From Archangium violaceum (GTDB lineage Bacteria; Myxococcota; Myxococcia; Myxococcales; Myxococcaceae), in the NCBI RefSeq assembly GCF_016859125.1, contig NZ_CP069338.1, forward strand, positions 5,147,501 through 5,211,500: DNA of 64,000 nt. Direction: 5' to 3'. How positions within the stretch are numbered: the first letter of the stretch is position 1; the number at the start of each line of letters is the position of its first letter. This document shows, piece by piece, positions 27,297 to 37,576 of this stretch. The notes under the pieces were generated by a model that saw nothing but the letters and a program-made list of their open reading frames with translations, was not told the origin of the DNA and did no database searches. The translations under genes were made by a program, and so were the position numbers.

Positions 27297-28658
27297 ATGA
27301 GAACCCTGCGGGCCTGGGCACTCCTGGGCGCCGGCCTTCTGTGTCTCGCTGGAGTGCTGTTGCCGGGTTGTGCGCACGAGGCACGGCCTCTTGCCGGTGT
27401 CTCGGAGCGGGCGGTCGCGTTCGTGGGGGTGAACGTCGTCCCCATGGACACCGAGCGGGTTCTGATGGACCAGACGGTCATCGTGCGCAACGGGCTCATC
27501 ACGTCCCTGGGCCCGTCGGCGGAGATCACCGTGCCGGAGGACGCCGAGCGCATCGATGGCCGGGGTCGCTACCTGATGCCGGGACTGGCGGACTTCCACG
27601 TCCACCTGCACTCGGATGAGCAGCTCCTGTCGTACGTGTTCCACGGTGTCACCACGCTCTTCGAGCTGGACGGCTCGCCCCGGCACCTCGAGCTGAGGCA
27701 GCAGCTCGCGACGAGGCAGCGCTTCGGCCCGACGCTCTACACGAGCAGCCCGCTGTTGGATGGGGGCCCGCCGGGAAGCAGGGTGGTGTCGGTGACCACG
27801 CCCGAGGAGGCGCGCGTGGCGATCATCCGGCAGAAGAAGGCGCGCTACGACGCGGTGAAGGTCTACGACAACATCTCCCCCGAGGTGTACGCCACCCTGG
27901 TGGCGAAGGCGGAGCAGCAGGAGATCGCGGTGGTGGGGCACGTGCCGCGCATGGTGGGGGTGGAGGCGGTGCTGCGCTCGCGCCAGGCGCTCATCTCCCA
28001 CGGGGAGGAGTACTTCTTCGACGGCTCTCAGGACGAGTCGAGGATCGCCGACTTCGCGCGTGCGACGAAGGAGGCGGGCACGTCGGTGATACCCGATCTC
28101 ATCCACATCGAGACCGCGTTGCGGATGTTGAAGGACCTGGAGGGCGTCTTCGCGGACCCCGAGTCCCGCTACCTGTCGCCCGAGGTGCTGAGGAACTGGC
28201 GCTACTCCAACCCCACGCGGCGGTTGGACGCGGCGGCGTTCGGCGAGCGCAAGCGGGCGTCCTACCCGTTCGTCCAGCACCTCACCCTGGCGCTGCAGAA
28301 GGAAGGCGTGCGGCTGGTGTTGGGCACGAATACCTCGGACGCGGGGCTCTTTCCGGGCAGGTCGACGCACCTGGAGCTGGCGGAGCTGGTGAAGGCGGGC
28401 CTGTCGCCCTACGAGGCGCTGGCCGCGGGCACGCGCAACGCCGCCTCCTTCATCAAGGACCACGTGGACCCATCGGCGCGCTTCGGCACGGTGGCGGTCG
28501 GACAGCAGGCGGACCTGCTGCTGCTGCCGGGCAACCCGCTGGAGGACGTGGGGCAGGCGGAGCGGGCGCTCGGGGTGATGCTGCACGGCCAGTGGCTCAC
28601 GCGCGAGCAGCTGCGGAAGATGCGGAAGAAGAGCGCCGCGTCCCTGGCCCAGCCCTGA
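27297..28658 (+). CDS. amidohydrolase lipoprotein (imidazolonepropionase-like)
   Basis: A 453-residue secreted lipoprotein (lipobox VLLPGC, near residue 25) of the metal-dependent amidohydrolase superfamily. Metal ligands appear in order: HVHLH after PGLADF, a probable carbamylated lysine in DAVKVYD, histidines in VGHVPR and ISHGEE, and the aspartate in GTNTSDAG. This resembles periplasmic Xaa-Pro/aryl dipeptidase-like and imidazolonepropionase-like enzymes. Unlike the 7.2-kb lipoprotein it looks catalytically complete. A good GAGGAA site precedes the start. The toxin-like gene begins 3 nt after its stop, so the three genes form one unit. Confidence 0.87.
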   Translation: MRTLRAWALLGAGLLCLAGVLLPGCAHEARPLAGVSERAVAFVGVNVVPMDTERVLMDQTVIVRNGLITSLGPSAEITVPEDAERIDGRGRYLMPGLADFHVHLHSDEQLLSYVFHGVTTLFELDGSPRHLELRQQLATRQRFGPTLYTSSPLLDGGPPGSRVVSVTTPEEARVAIIRQKKARYDAVKVYDNISPEVYATLVAKAEQQEIAVVGHVPRMVGVEAVLRSRQALISHGEEYFFDGSQDESRIADFARATKEAGTSVIPDLIHIETALRMLKDLEGVFADPESRYLSPEVLRNWRYSNPTRRLDAAAFGERKRASYPFVQHLTLALQKEGVRLVLGTNTSDAGLFPGRSTHLELAELVKAGLSPYEALAAGTRNAASFIKDHVDPSARFGTVAVGQQADLLLLPGNPLEDVGQAERALGVMLHGQWLTREQLRKMRKKSAASLAQP

Positions 28659-28661
28659 GCG

Positions 28662-29222
28662 ATGAGCATGTCCCTGGGAACGAGTGCCATCAGGCGGAGC
28701 GGGTGTGTCCTCCTGGTGGTGCTGCTCTTGTGCCTGGTGGCTCGGGCTGCTCCCGGGCCTCAAGACGATTCGATTCGCGCCCGGCTCAAGGCCTGCCTGC
28801 TCATGGGGGACATGCAGTGCGTCGTCACCCAGTACATGGTGCTGAAGGACCTCGGCAGGATGCCGGACTGGCTGGTCGCGTTCCAGAACGCCTTCGCCGT
28901 CGCGAACCGCCGCGCCGGTGAATGCGAGAAGGTGGCCAGGGCCATCCACCAGGGTCTTGCGGAATTCGCGCAGAAGCCGGTGTTCATCCGCTTCTCCGTG
29001 GAAGGGAAGTACAGCCAGCTGGGGTTCGATGTGCTCGAGAAGGGAGTCTTCGTCAAGAACCTACAGATTTCATCGAATGGCTATCATGTGGCGGTGAAGC
29101 TGGGGGACAGGGTCATCGATGCCTATACAGGATTGGCCGGTCTTCCCTTGCATGAGTACATGGCCAGACTCACGACGAGGCCGGGAAGTCATGTCATCCA
29201 GCAGGTAGTGGAGGGGCTATGA
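28662..29222 (+). CDS. secreted papain-fold toxin-domain protein
   Basis: A 186-residue protein with a signal peptide (about 1-30). A short helical region follows, then a C-terminal half resembling the papain-fold toxin (Tox-PL-2) domain: Cys88 in RAGECEKVARAIHQGL, His142 in SSNGYHVAVKLGD and Asp153 in VIDAYTG, in the Cys-His-Asp order of cysteine peptidase-like toxins, ending with LPLHEYMARL as in that family. It starts 3 nt after the amidohydrolase and overlaps the next gene by ATGA. Lower GC at several third positions than neighbours hints at transfer. Toxicity and target are untested inference. Confidence 0.7.
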   Translation: MSMSLGTSAIRRSGCVLLVVLLLCLVARAAPGPQDDSIRARLKACLLMGDMQCVVTQYMVLKDLGRMPDWLVAFQNAFAVANRRAGECEKVARAIHQGLAEFAQKPVFIRFSVEGKYSQLGFDVLEKGVFVKNLQISSNGYHVAVKLGDRVIDAYTGLAGLPLHEYMARLTTRPGSHVIQQVVEGL

Positions 29223-29983
29223 GCGAGGGATACGTTCGCGAGGAAGATCCATTCCTGGCGCAGTGGCGTGGGCGAAGGGTGTGGTTGCTGGATGCATTGA
29301 TGTGGGGCCGTTATCAGGTGAAGGAGCGACATGCGTTGTGGTTCGTCACGGGCCTCGAGACCGTAGACTCCCTCTTCCCCTTCATTCATGGCTGGAACGC
29401 CCATACCTACTTCAATGGAGGGGACGAGCCCGCATGGCAGGAGTTCCTGGATTGGTTCCAGGAGACGCGAGGGCAGCCATTGAAGCAGGACTGGTATGTT
29501 CAGCCTTTGCGAGACTGCCAGGGCGACCATGAAAAAGCCGCACTGGTGCTTCTTGAGCTCGTCGCCGAATACGTGGAGCGGTTCGGTGTCGCTCCGAGAG
29601 GTAGGGCGGAGAGCCTGGATGAGAAGGTCGCCGCGACCTACGGACCTCTGCCCAGGGAGTGGGGAGGGCGCCAGGTGGAGTTGTTGGATGCGCTGTTATG
29701 GATCCGGCGGCGGATGCACGAAGGGCAGGAATTGTCCTTCTTCACGGGGCAGGACACCGTTGACTCCCTGTACTCCTTCACCTCTGGGTGGATCCTGAAC
29801 ACCGTCGTCAACGAGCGTAAGGACCTGACGGTGGCGCCCTTCCAGGAGTGGCTCCGGGACGTCAAGAAGGAGTTCCCGGGAGAGGGCTGGCACGTCAAAT
29901 ACCTTCAGGACTGCCAGGGGGACCACCGGAAGGCGGTCCTGAAGTTCCTCGACTTCGCCGCCGAGTTCAGGGCCTCGCGCTGA
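29219..29983 (+). CDS. internally duplicated partner, probable immunity protein
   Basis: A 254-residue cytoplasmic-looking protein that I do not recognise as a named family. It consists of two homologous halves (about 11-118 and 143-250). Shared marks are W-x-G-R-x-V-x-L-LDAL near the start, F-x-TG-x-x-TVDSL-x-x-F-x-x-GW in the middle and the signature DCQGDHxKA near the end (residues 99-107 and 231-239). No signal peptide or membrane helix. It is translationally coupled (ATGA) behind the papain-fold protein, the usual position of an immunity gene. Duplication might give two binding faces or two inhibitor domains. Confidence 0.6.
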   Translation: MSEGYVREEDPFLAQWRGRRVWLLDALMWGRYQVKERHALWFVTGLETVDSLFPFIHGWNAHTYFNGGDEPAWQEFLDWFQETRGQPLKQDWYVQPLRDCQGDHEKAALVLLELVAEYVERFGVAPRGRAESLDEKVAATYGPLPREWGGRQVELLDALLWIRRRMHEGQELSFFTGQDTVDSLYSFTSGWILNTVVNERKDLTVAPFQEWLRDVKKEFPGEGWHVKYLQDCQGDHRKAVLKFLDFAAEFRASR

Positions 29984-30002
29984 CCCTTCCTCGCGGGGCC
30001 CT

Positions 30003-31544
<1,542 letters not shown>

Positions 31545-31559
31545 TCCGGGGGCTCTCCT

Positions 31560-31587
31560 GTCCCCGGACTCTACAGTCCCCGGACTC
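31560..31587. repeat. 12-bp direct repeat in the transporter leader
   Basis: GTCCCCGGACTC occurs at 31560-31571 and 31576-31587 (16-bp period), between the transporter start and the TPP enzyme stop. It could be a regulator site or a replication-slippage product. Confidence 0.5.
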
Positions 31588-31609
31588 CGCCCGTGGAGGG
31601 GCCTCGGGC

Positions 31610-33577
31610 TCAGCCCTCCTTCGGGGCCGAGGCCACGGCGGCGAACCGGTCCCCGTACGGCGGCACCTCGCGGTAGTCGATGCGGCACACGAGCACCTGC
31701 GGCCGGCGCTCCTCGTCCGCGCGCTGGAGCACCCGTGGCAGCAGCTCCGCGAGCTGACCCGGCCGCGTCACCTCGTGGGCCCGGGCGCCCAGGGACTCGG
31801 AGAACTTCACCAGGTCCGGATCTCCCAGGCTGAAGTAGGGGTCGTCCAGCGGGTACTCGCCCGCCGCCTGGGCGTGCTCGCCGTGGTTCACCATCCCCAG
31901 GTAGTTGTCGTTGAGGACGATGTAGACGGCGCCCACCTGGTAGCGCACCGCGGTGACGAGCTCCGTGCCGTTCATCAGGAACGAGCCGTCCCCGGTGAGC
32001 GCGATGGCCGTGTTCTCCGGCCTGCCAATCTTCCCGCCGATGACCGCGCCCATGGACCAGCCCATGGAGGACAGGCCGCAGGGATAGAAGACGCGGGCCG
32101 GTGGGGCGATGCGCAGACAGTGCGTGGCCCAGCCGGTGCAGTTGCCCATGTCCACGTACAGGTCCGTGCCGCCGTGCAGGTGCGCGTTGAGCTCCGCCAT
32201 CACGTGCTGCGGCTTGAGCGGCCCATCCTCGGGCAGGGGGGCGGCGGCCGCGCGGTGGGCGAGGCTCAGCTCGTTGAGGTGCTGCCGGCGCTCGCGCACC
32301 TGCGCCTCGCTGCCCGGCGCGGCGTCATGGCCGAACTCCACCAGCCCCGCCACCACCGAGCCCACGTCCGCCACGATGGGCAGGTTCACCTGGAGGAACT
32401 GGCCGATGACGGACGGGGTGGCGTCCACCTGGATGACGGTGCTCGCCGACTGGAAGAGCGAGGAGAAGCTCTTGCTGGCCCACTCCCCCAGGCGGCTGCC
32501 CAGCACCAGCAGCACGTCCACGCCCTCGCCCAGGTACTGCTCGGCGCGCTTGCTGCCGGCGATGCCCAGCACACCCAGCGACAGGAAGTCCTCCTCGGAG
32601 AAGAGCCCCTTGCCCCGCAGGCTGGTGGCCACGGGGATACAGAAGCGGCGCACGAAGGCGGCGAACTCCGCGCCCCGGCTCTCCAGCGCCTCGCGCGCGC
32701 CCGAGCCCAGATAGATGAGGGGCCGCTTCGCCTGCCGCAGCAACTCGAAGGCCGTGTACACCTCGGAGGCCGGCGCGGCGGGCAGGCTGCCCTTCCACGC
32801 CCCCGGCGCCGTGGGCACGCTCACCTTCGCCAGCTTCTGCCGGGCGATGTTGGTGGGCAGGCTCACGTGCACCGCCCCGTGGGGCAGCGCGTGCACCGTC
32901 TTCATCGCCCGCTCGAACAGGCGCGGGAAGCTCTTCGCGTCCACGATGGTGGTGCTGGAGGCCGTGCAGTGCCGGAACATCTCCGCCGTGTTGATGCCTC
33001 CCTCGTCGGTGCTCTCCTGGATGGCGGCCAGCCCGAAGCGCTCGGTGGACACCTGACCGCTGAGGGTCAGCACCGGCACCTGATCCAGGTGCGCCGAGGC
33101 CACGCCCGTCATCGCGTTGGTGGCCCCGGGGCCCGCCGTCACCGCGCACACGCCCAGCTTGCCCGTGGCGCGCGCGTACCCGTCCGCCATGAAGGCCGAG
33201 CCTCCCTCGTGGCTGCCGATGATGAAGCGGATGCGCGCCTGGCGGCGCAGCGCCTGCACCAGCGGCGCGATGTTGCCTCCCGGAATGCCGAACACCGCGT
33301 CCACCTGCTCCGCCTCCAGGTGCGCCAGCAGCGCCTCCGCCACCGTGACATCCTCCAGCGTCCGGAACGAGCGCAGCTTCGTCAGCGTGGCGGACGGCCC
33401 CTCCGCGCGTGCGTGCGCCTCCGAATGCACCACGCTGTCCCTCGGGTGGGCTGCCACGAGCGTCTCCGTGGAGTGTCCATCCAGCAACGAGGGCGTTCCC
33501 TGGGCGAACAGCGCGGAGGTGGACTCACCGCGGATCAGAACACTCGACGCGGCCTTGGCGAGGGCGGGCTGGGACAC
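31610..33577 (-). CDS. thiamine-diphosphate enzyme, acetolactate synthase-like
   Basis: A 655-residue enzyme with the three domains of the pyruvate-oxidase/acetolactate synthase family. The N-terminal pyrimidine domain begins near residue 75 (EALLAHLEAEQVDAVFGIPGG) and has the catalytic glutamate in GSHEGGSAFMADGYAR. The C-terminal pyrophosphate motif starts TGDGSFLMNGTEL and ends VLNDN. The first ~72 residues are an unusual extension without homology that I recognise. No regulatory subunit gene is adjacent, which argues against ordinary branched-chain biosynthesis. Candidates include catabolic acetolactate synthase or another 2-oxoacid carboligase or decarboxylase. Substrate unknown. Confidence 0.82.
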   Translation of the reverse strand: MSQPALAKAASSVLIRGESTSALFAQGTPSLLDGHSTETLVAAHPRDSVVHSEAHARAEGPSATLTKLRSFRTLEDVTVAEALLAHLEAEQVDAVFGIPGGNIAPLVQALRRQARIRFIIGSHEGGSAFMADGYARATGKLGVCAVTAGPGATNAMTGVASAHLDQVPVLTLSGQVSTERFGLAAIQESTDEGGINTAEMFRHCTASSTTIVDAKSFPRLFERAMKTVHALPHGAVHVSLPTNIARQKLAKVSVPTAPGAWKGSLPAAPASEVYTAFELLRQAKRPLIYLGSGAREALESRGAEFAAFVRRFCIPVATSLRGKGLFSEEDFLSLGVLGIAGSKRAEQYLGEGVDVLLVLGSRLGEWASKSFSSLFQSASTVIQVDATPSVIGQFLQVNLPIVADVGSVVAGLVEFGHDAAPGSEAQVRERRQHLNELSLAHRAAAAPLPEDGPLKPQHVMAELNAHLHGGTDLYVDMGNCTGWATHCLRIAPPARVFYPCGLSSMGWSMGAVIGGKIGRPENTAIALTGDGSFLMNGTELVTAVRYQVGAVYIVLNDNYLGMVNHGEHAQAAGEYPLDDPYFSLGDPDLVKFSESLGARAHEVTRPGQLAELLPRVLQRADEERRPQVLVCRIDYREVPPYGDRFAAVASAPKEG

Positions 33578-33923
33578 AGGCTCCCCTTTCTTGTGGTGTG
33601 GTGGTGGGGGGGTAGTACGTCGTCCGGGGTGCGCGCCTCCCCGGAACCGCGGGTGGGTCGACGGGACCGGGCTCGGGACTCGAGCACGGTGAGTATCGCG
33701 TGCGCGCCACGCGATGTGTCGGGCCTATGACGGACTGGCAAACTACCTCAACTTCCCGTCCGTATGGAACAGTAAAGTTAAATTTTTTCAGGTCGGCTGA
33801 ATATGAAGATGTGCTAGGGCGCCGCACCTCTTTTGGCGAGGTTCGCTAAGCTGCGCGGCACCTTCGCGGCTCGATCGGGCACGCGGGGGCCTTTCCACTC
33901 CGAACGACAACGAGGCAAGTGAG
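33578..33923. other. intergenic region, 346 bp, divergent, with an A+T-rich island
   Basis: It separates the divergent TPP-enzyme and STAS-like genes. Positions about 33764-33800 are strikingly A+T rich (AGTAAAGTTAAATTTTTTC) against a GC-rich background, which suggests a promoter or nucleoid-protein site. I find no confident sigma-70 pair and no gene. Confidence 0.5.
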
Positions 33924-34352
33924 ATGCCTGTCCCACAGAACGTCGCCACGGATTATGGCTTTCGGGTCCACGCTCCCGGGTACATCACGCCGGCGGAGGC
34001 GCGCGCCTGGTTCGAGGATCTGAAGGTCCGGGTGCTCGCCCTGGAGGGCAAGTCCTTCGGGATGATGGTGGACTCCCGCTCCCAGAAGGCGAACCCGCCG
34101 GACACCCAGGAGCTCATCAAGGAGGCGATGGTGTGGCTGCGCGGCCACGGCATGCAGCGCTCCGTGGTGGTGCTCGACAGCACCGTGGCGCTCATCCAGA
34201 TCCTCCGTCTGGCGAAGGCCACGGGCGTGTACGCCTACGAGCGTTACATGGACGCGCTGAAGGATCCGGAGTGGGAGGCCAAGGCGGTGGGGTGGATCAA
34301 ACACGCGATCGACCCGGATCTGCCGCAGGCCGAGCAGACGCAGGCGCGCTGA
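33924..34352 (+). CDS. STAS/SpoIIAA-like protein
   Basis: A 142-residue soluble protein with alternating beta/alpha pattern: FGMMVDSRSQKANPPDT, then MQRSVVVLDSTVALIQILRLAK and a C-terminal helix with the phrase YERYMDALKDPEWEAKA. The layout resembles SpoIIAA-like or STAS-related proteins seen widely in delta-proteobacteria. GAGGCAAGTGAG precedes the ATG. Function cannot be fixed; no partner kinase or phosphatase is adjacent. Confidence 0.65.
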   Translation: MPVPQNVATDYGFRVHAPGYITPAEARAWFEDLKVRVLALEGKSFGMMVDSRSQKANPPDTQELIKEAMVWLRGHGMQRSVVVLDSTVALIQILRLAKATGVYAYERYMDALKDPEWEAKAVGWIKHAIDPDLPQAEQTQAR

Positions 34353-34355
34353 GGC

Positions 34356-34688
34356 TCACCCCGGCACGGGCGCGGTGCGGGGAGTCCCGAGCAGCTGCAG
34401 GGTCCGCACCGCGACATCGACGAGCGTCTGGGCACAGGGGTAGCAGCCACCGCCGCAGCACAGGGGCCACTCGCCCTCGGGGTCTCGCAGGAGCGGGTAC
34501 ACGCAGCCCCGGTAGGTGAGGGGCAGCCCGAGCTCGTCACACGCCTGGAGCAGCGCGTCCTGCACACGGGGGTCTCTCACATCGATCACCCTGGGGGTGT
34601 AATCGCCTGACCAGGGACCCGCCATGAGGGCGTGGAGCCTTGCCTTCCTCGCGGCCCGCCGGGCAGGGCTCTCGGGGCCCGTCCTCAT
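34356..34688 (-). CDS. small Cys-rich hypothetical protein
   Basis: A 110-residue protein from the ATG at 34688 (a shorter 89-residue version would start at 34625). The C-terminal half has a compact cysteine cluster, CVYPL then CCGGGCYPCAQT, that could bind a metal. The N-terminus is basic. The same reading frame extends far upstream antisense to the M24 peptidase, but that part is a shadow. Convergent with the STAS-like gene (3 nt apart) and divergent from the peptidase. No family recognised. Confidence 0.55.
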   Translation of the reverse strand: MRTGPESPARRAARKARLHALMAGPWSGDYTPRVIDVRDPRVQDALLQACDELGLPLTYRGCVYPLLRDPEGEWPLCCGGGCYPCAQTLVDVAVRTLQLLGTPRTAPVPG

Positions 34689-34736
34689 GGCACACCGGAT
34701 AGGCTGGGGGCTCCTCTTCGCCTGGGAGTCTCCGTG

Positions 34737-36071
34737 ATGAACCGCTGGCCCGTCCCCTGCCTGTTGCTGGCCTTGAGCGTGGCGTGCGCCACGGCCCGGC
34801 CGGTTCCCCCGGAGCCGGAGACGCCGCGGCTCCTGTCCTGGTCCGAGCAGCTCGCCGTGCGCGAGGCCTGGCTCGCGAAGCGTCACGAGCTGTTGCTGCC
34901 GATGATGCGCCGGCACGGCGTGGGCATGTGGATCATCGTGAACGAGGAGTTCCACGATGATCCGCTCACCCAGTACGTGGCACCGCCGAGGCCCTACGCG
35001 GGTTTCCGGGATGTCTACGTCTTCATCGACGCGGGAGAGCAGGGGCTGAGGAGGATCGCCCTGCCGAGCTACGCCGAGGAGAACCTCACGCGCTTCTTCG
35101 AGGTGCCGGAGGAGACGCGCGTGTACAAGCAGGTGCTGGGCGAGCTCTACAAACAATACCAGCCGCGCACCATCGCCCTGGGAATCAATGGCAGGCGCGC
35201 GGTGACGCACAGCCTGACGCGGGACTCCTATGCGTACCTCGTGGAGGCCCTGGGGTCCGAGGCGGAGGCGCGCTTCGTCGGCGCGGCGCCGCTCATCGAG
35301 GAGTACCTGGACACGCGCATCCCCGAGGAGCTGGAGCACTACCGGACGCTGGTGGCGCTCACGGAGCAGGTGGTGAAGCGGGCGTTCTCGTCCGAGGTGG
35401 TGAAGCCGGGCGTGACGCGGGTGGGGGACGTGCGCCGCTGGCTGTACGACGAGCTGGGGCGGCGGAGCGTGGGTACCTGGTTCCAGCCGGACCTGCGCGT
35501 GCAGCGCAAGGGGCAGACGGGCGGGACGTCGCGCGGCTTCCTGGCGGTGTCGCGGGAGGACGTGGTCATCCAGCGGGGGGATCTGCTGCACGTGGACTTC
35601 GGCATCAGCTACATGGGCCTGCACAGCGATTGGCAGAAGATGGCCTATGTGCTGCGCGAGGGAGAGAAGGACGCACCCGAGGGATTGAAGCGGGCGCTGG
35701 CGAACACGAACGCGCTGCAGGACGCGCTGGTGAAGGCGTCGCGTCCGGGCCGCTCGTCCTCCGAGGTGTACGAGGTGGTGATGGCCGAGATGAAGGAGAA
35801 GGGAATCCAGGCGCAGGTGTACTCGCATCCGCTGGGCAACCAGGGGCACGGACTGGGCGCCTCCATCGACTTCCGCGCCACGCTCCGGAAGGAGGGGGCC
35901 CAGCATCTGCGCGCGGGCTCGTACATCGCCATCGAGCTCAACACGCGCGCCCCGGTGCCCGAGTGGGACGGCCAGGAGGTGTTCGCGATGGCGGAGGATC
36001 CCGCGTATCTCACCGACGAGGGCTGGCGCTTCTTCGTGCCCCGGCAGGAGGCGTACTACCTCATTCCCTGA
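34737..36071 (+). CDS. M24 metallopeptidase lipoprotein (Xaa-Pro aminopeptidase-like)
   Basis: A 444-residue secreted lipoprotein (lipobox ALSVAC). After an N-terminal creatinase-like domain, the pita-bread domain shows LHVDFGISYMGLHSDWQ (metal aspartates), HPLGNQGHGLGASIDF (metal histidine), AIELNTR and the late glutamate in DGQEVFAMAED. It should release N-terminal residues, classically before proline, outside the inner membrane. GGGAG precedes the ATG; a GTG three nt upstream is also in frame. The repeat element at 36080 lies just downstream. Confidence 0.87.
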   Translation: MNRWPVPCLLLALSVACATARPVPPEPETPRLLSWSEQLAVREAWLAKRHELLLPMMRRHGVGMWIIVNEEFHDDPLTQYVAPPRPYAGFRDVYVFIDAGEQGLRRIALPSYAEENLTRFFEVPEETRVYKQVLGELYKQYQPRTIALGINGRRAVTHSLTRDSYAYLVEALGSEAEARFVGAAPLIEEYLDTRIPEELEHYRTLVALTEQVVKRAFSSEVVKPGVTRVGDVRRWLYDELGRRSVGTWFQPDLRVQRKGQTGGTSRGFLAVSREDVVIQRGDLLHVDFGISYMGLHSDWQKMAYVLREGEKDAPEGLKRALANTNALQDALVKASRPGRSSSEVYEVVMAEMKEKGIQAQVYSHPLGNQGHGLGASIDFRATLRKEGAQHLRAGSYIAIELNTRAPVPEWDGQEVFAMAEDPAYLTDEGWRFFVPRQEAYYLIP

Positions 36072-36079
36072 TCGATGCT

Positions 36080-36215
36080 CCCTCTCCCTTCGGGAGAGGG
36101 TGGGGGTGAGGGTATCCGAGCCTGTTCTCCAACCCGTGGCCCACCGTGTGGACAGCGGGTTCAACCCGGGTGCACCCGATACCCTCACCCCGTCCCTCTC
36201 CCGAAGGGAGAGGGG
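36080..36215. repeat. 136-bp inverted-repeat element with hairpin ends
   Basis: Left end 36080-36116 and right end 36178-36215 are near-perfect inverted copies. Each has an outer hairpin (CCCTCTCCC, 3-nt loop, GGGAGAGGG) and an inner GGTGAGGGTATC arm. A 61-bp core separates them. It sits between convergent genes, so it may also terminate transcription on both strands. A third copy is inside the gene at 22890. It resembles REP/BIME-type repeats. Confidence 0.75.
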
Positions 36216-36223
36216 AATTTCAC

Positions 36224-37414
36224 TCAGCGCGCGTAGATGCGCTTGTGATCGCGCGTGCCCAGGTAGCGGAAGCCCTCGCCCGGCGTCTCCTCGGCGGGCT
36301 TCTCGTCCAGCTTCTCGCGCGCGGCCATGATGGCCTCGTACTCGGGGATGCTCAGCGCGCGCCGCCGCTCCAGCAGCGTCTCCAGGCCGAGCGCCTTCAC
36401 GCGCGCCTGGGCCTCGGGCTGAACCACGCCGCTGAAGAACTCCGCGCACGAGCCGCTGCCGTACGAGAACAGGCCGATGCGCTTGCCCGAGAGCTCCTCG
36501 CGCGAGCACGACAGGAGGCTCGCCAGGGCCAGGTACATGGAGCCCGTGTAGATGTTGCCCACCTGCGAGGGCAGCAGGAGGCTGGGGCCCACCAGCTTGT
36601 CGAAGCTCGCATCCGGCTCCTTGTCCCCATCCAGCGTGCGGATGTGACGGTGCGCCTTGCGCGACATCTTCCCGTACGGCACGTGGTACACGAGCGCGGC
36701 GAAGCGGTCGCTGTACAGCCCGCCCTCACCCGCGTCCCCGGCTGCCTCCTGGTAGGCCTTGTACGCGCCCTCGAGCGCGTCCAGGTAGCACTGCACCGAG
36801 TAGTGCCCGTCCACCACCGCGTCCTTCGAGTAGAGCGGGCGCCAGAAGTCCATCACGTCCTTGGCGTACACGCCCGTCTTCCCGGCCTCGATGGCCAGCA
36901 GCTTCGGCTTGTCGGACACCAGCAGGGCCACCGCGCCACCGCCCTGGGTGGGCTCACCCGGCGTGCCCACGCCATAGCGGGCGATGTCCGAACAGATGAT
37001 GAGTGCCTTCTTCCCCTTCGCGCTGCCCGCGCGCACCCAGTCCAGCGCCATCTGCAGCGCCGCGGTGCCGCCGTAGCACGCGTGCTTCGTCTCGAAGACG
37101 CGGCAGCGCGTGGACAGCCCCAGCAGGCCCTGCACGTACGAGGACACCGGCTTGGAGTGGTCCACCGCCGTCTCGGTGCCCACCACCAGCATGCCCACGT
37201 CCTCCGGAGAGCACCCGGCCGCCTCCAGCGCCATGCGCGCCGCGCGCGCCGCCAGCGTCACCGTGTCCTCGTCCACCTGTGGCACCGCCATCCGCGTGAC
37301 ACCCAGCCCGTCCACGTACTTTCCCGGCGCCACGCCACGCGCCTTGGCCAGCTCCGCAAGCTCCACGTACGTGGCCGGTACCGCGATTCCGAGGCTCTCG
37401 AGTCCTGCCTGCAT
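36224..37414 (-). CDS. mvaS: hydroxymethylglutaryl-CoA synthase
   Basis: A 396-residue thiolase-fold enzyme condensing acetyl-CoA with acetoacetyl-CoA. Catalytic cysteine in KHACYGGTAAL, histidine in VYHVPYGKM, and the usual GSGSCAEFF C-terminal loop. With the HMG-CoA reductase of the carotenoid operon it supplies mevalonate. In myxobacteria the MvaS enzyme also serves an alternative route to isovaleryl-CoA for iso-branched lipids, so its role is not only pigment. It is transcribed toward the repeat element and stands alone. Confidence 0.92.
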   Translation of the reverse strand: MQAGLESLGIAVPATYVELAELAKARGVAPGKYVDGLGVTRMAVPQVDEDTVTLAARAARMALEAAGCSPEDVGMLVVGTETAVDHSKPVSSYVQGLLGLSTRCRVFETKHACYGGTAALQMALDWVRAGSAKGKKALIICSDIARYGVGTPGEPTQGGGAVALLVSDKPKLLAIEAGKTGVYAKDVMDFWRPLYSKDAVVDGHYSVQCYLDALEGAYKAYQEAAGDAGEGGLYSDRFAALVYHVPYGKMSRKAHRHIRTLDGDKEPDASFDKLVGPSLLLPSQVGNIYTGSMYLALASLLSCSREELSGKRIGLFSYGSGSCAEFFSGVVQPEAQARVKALGLETLLERRRALSIPEYEAIMAAREKLDEKPAEETPGEGFRYLGTRDHKRIYAR

Positions 37415-37576
37415 TCAGCGCTCCTTCAAAACTCCAGGGGGGTTGAATCATTCTGGCCTATTTGCCGGGTGCATTTCCACCCCCTCCCGGTGCCTTGTCC
37501 TGGTGACAAGGTGGGAGGATGTGGCTCTCGCGGACGAGGGGGATTATGAAAATGTCCGTTTTCCGGAGGCTTTTCC

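Noticed and set aside
26817..28949. 710-codon minus-strand frame
   Set aside because: Crosses carH, the amidohydrolase and the toxin-like gene antisense; no motifs.
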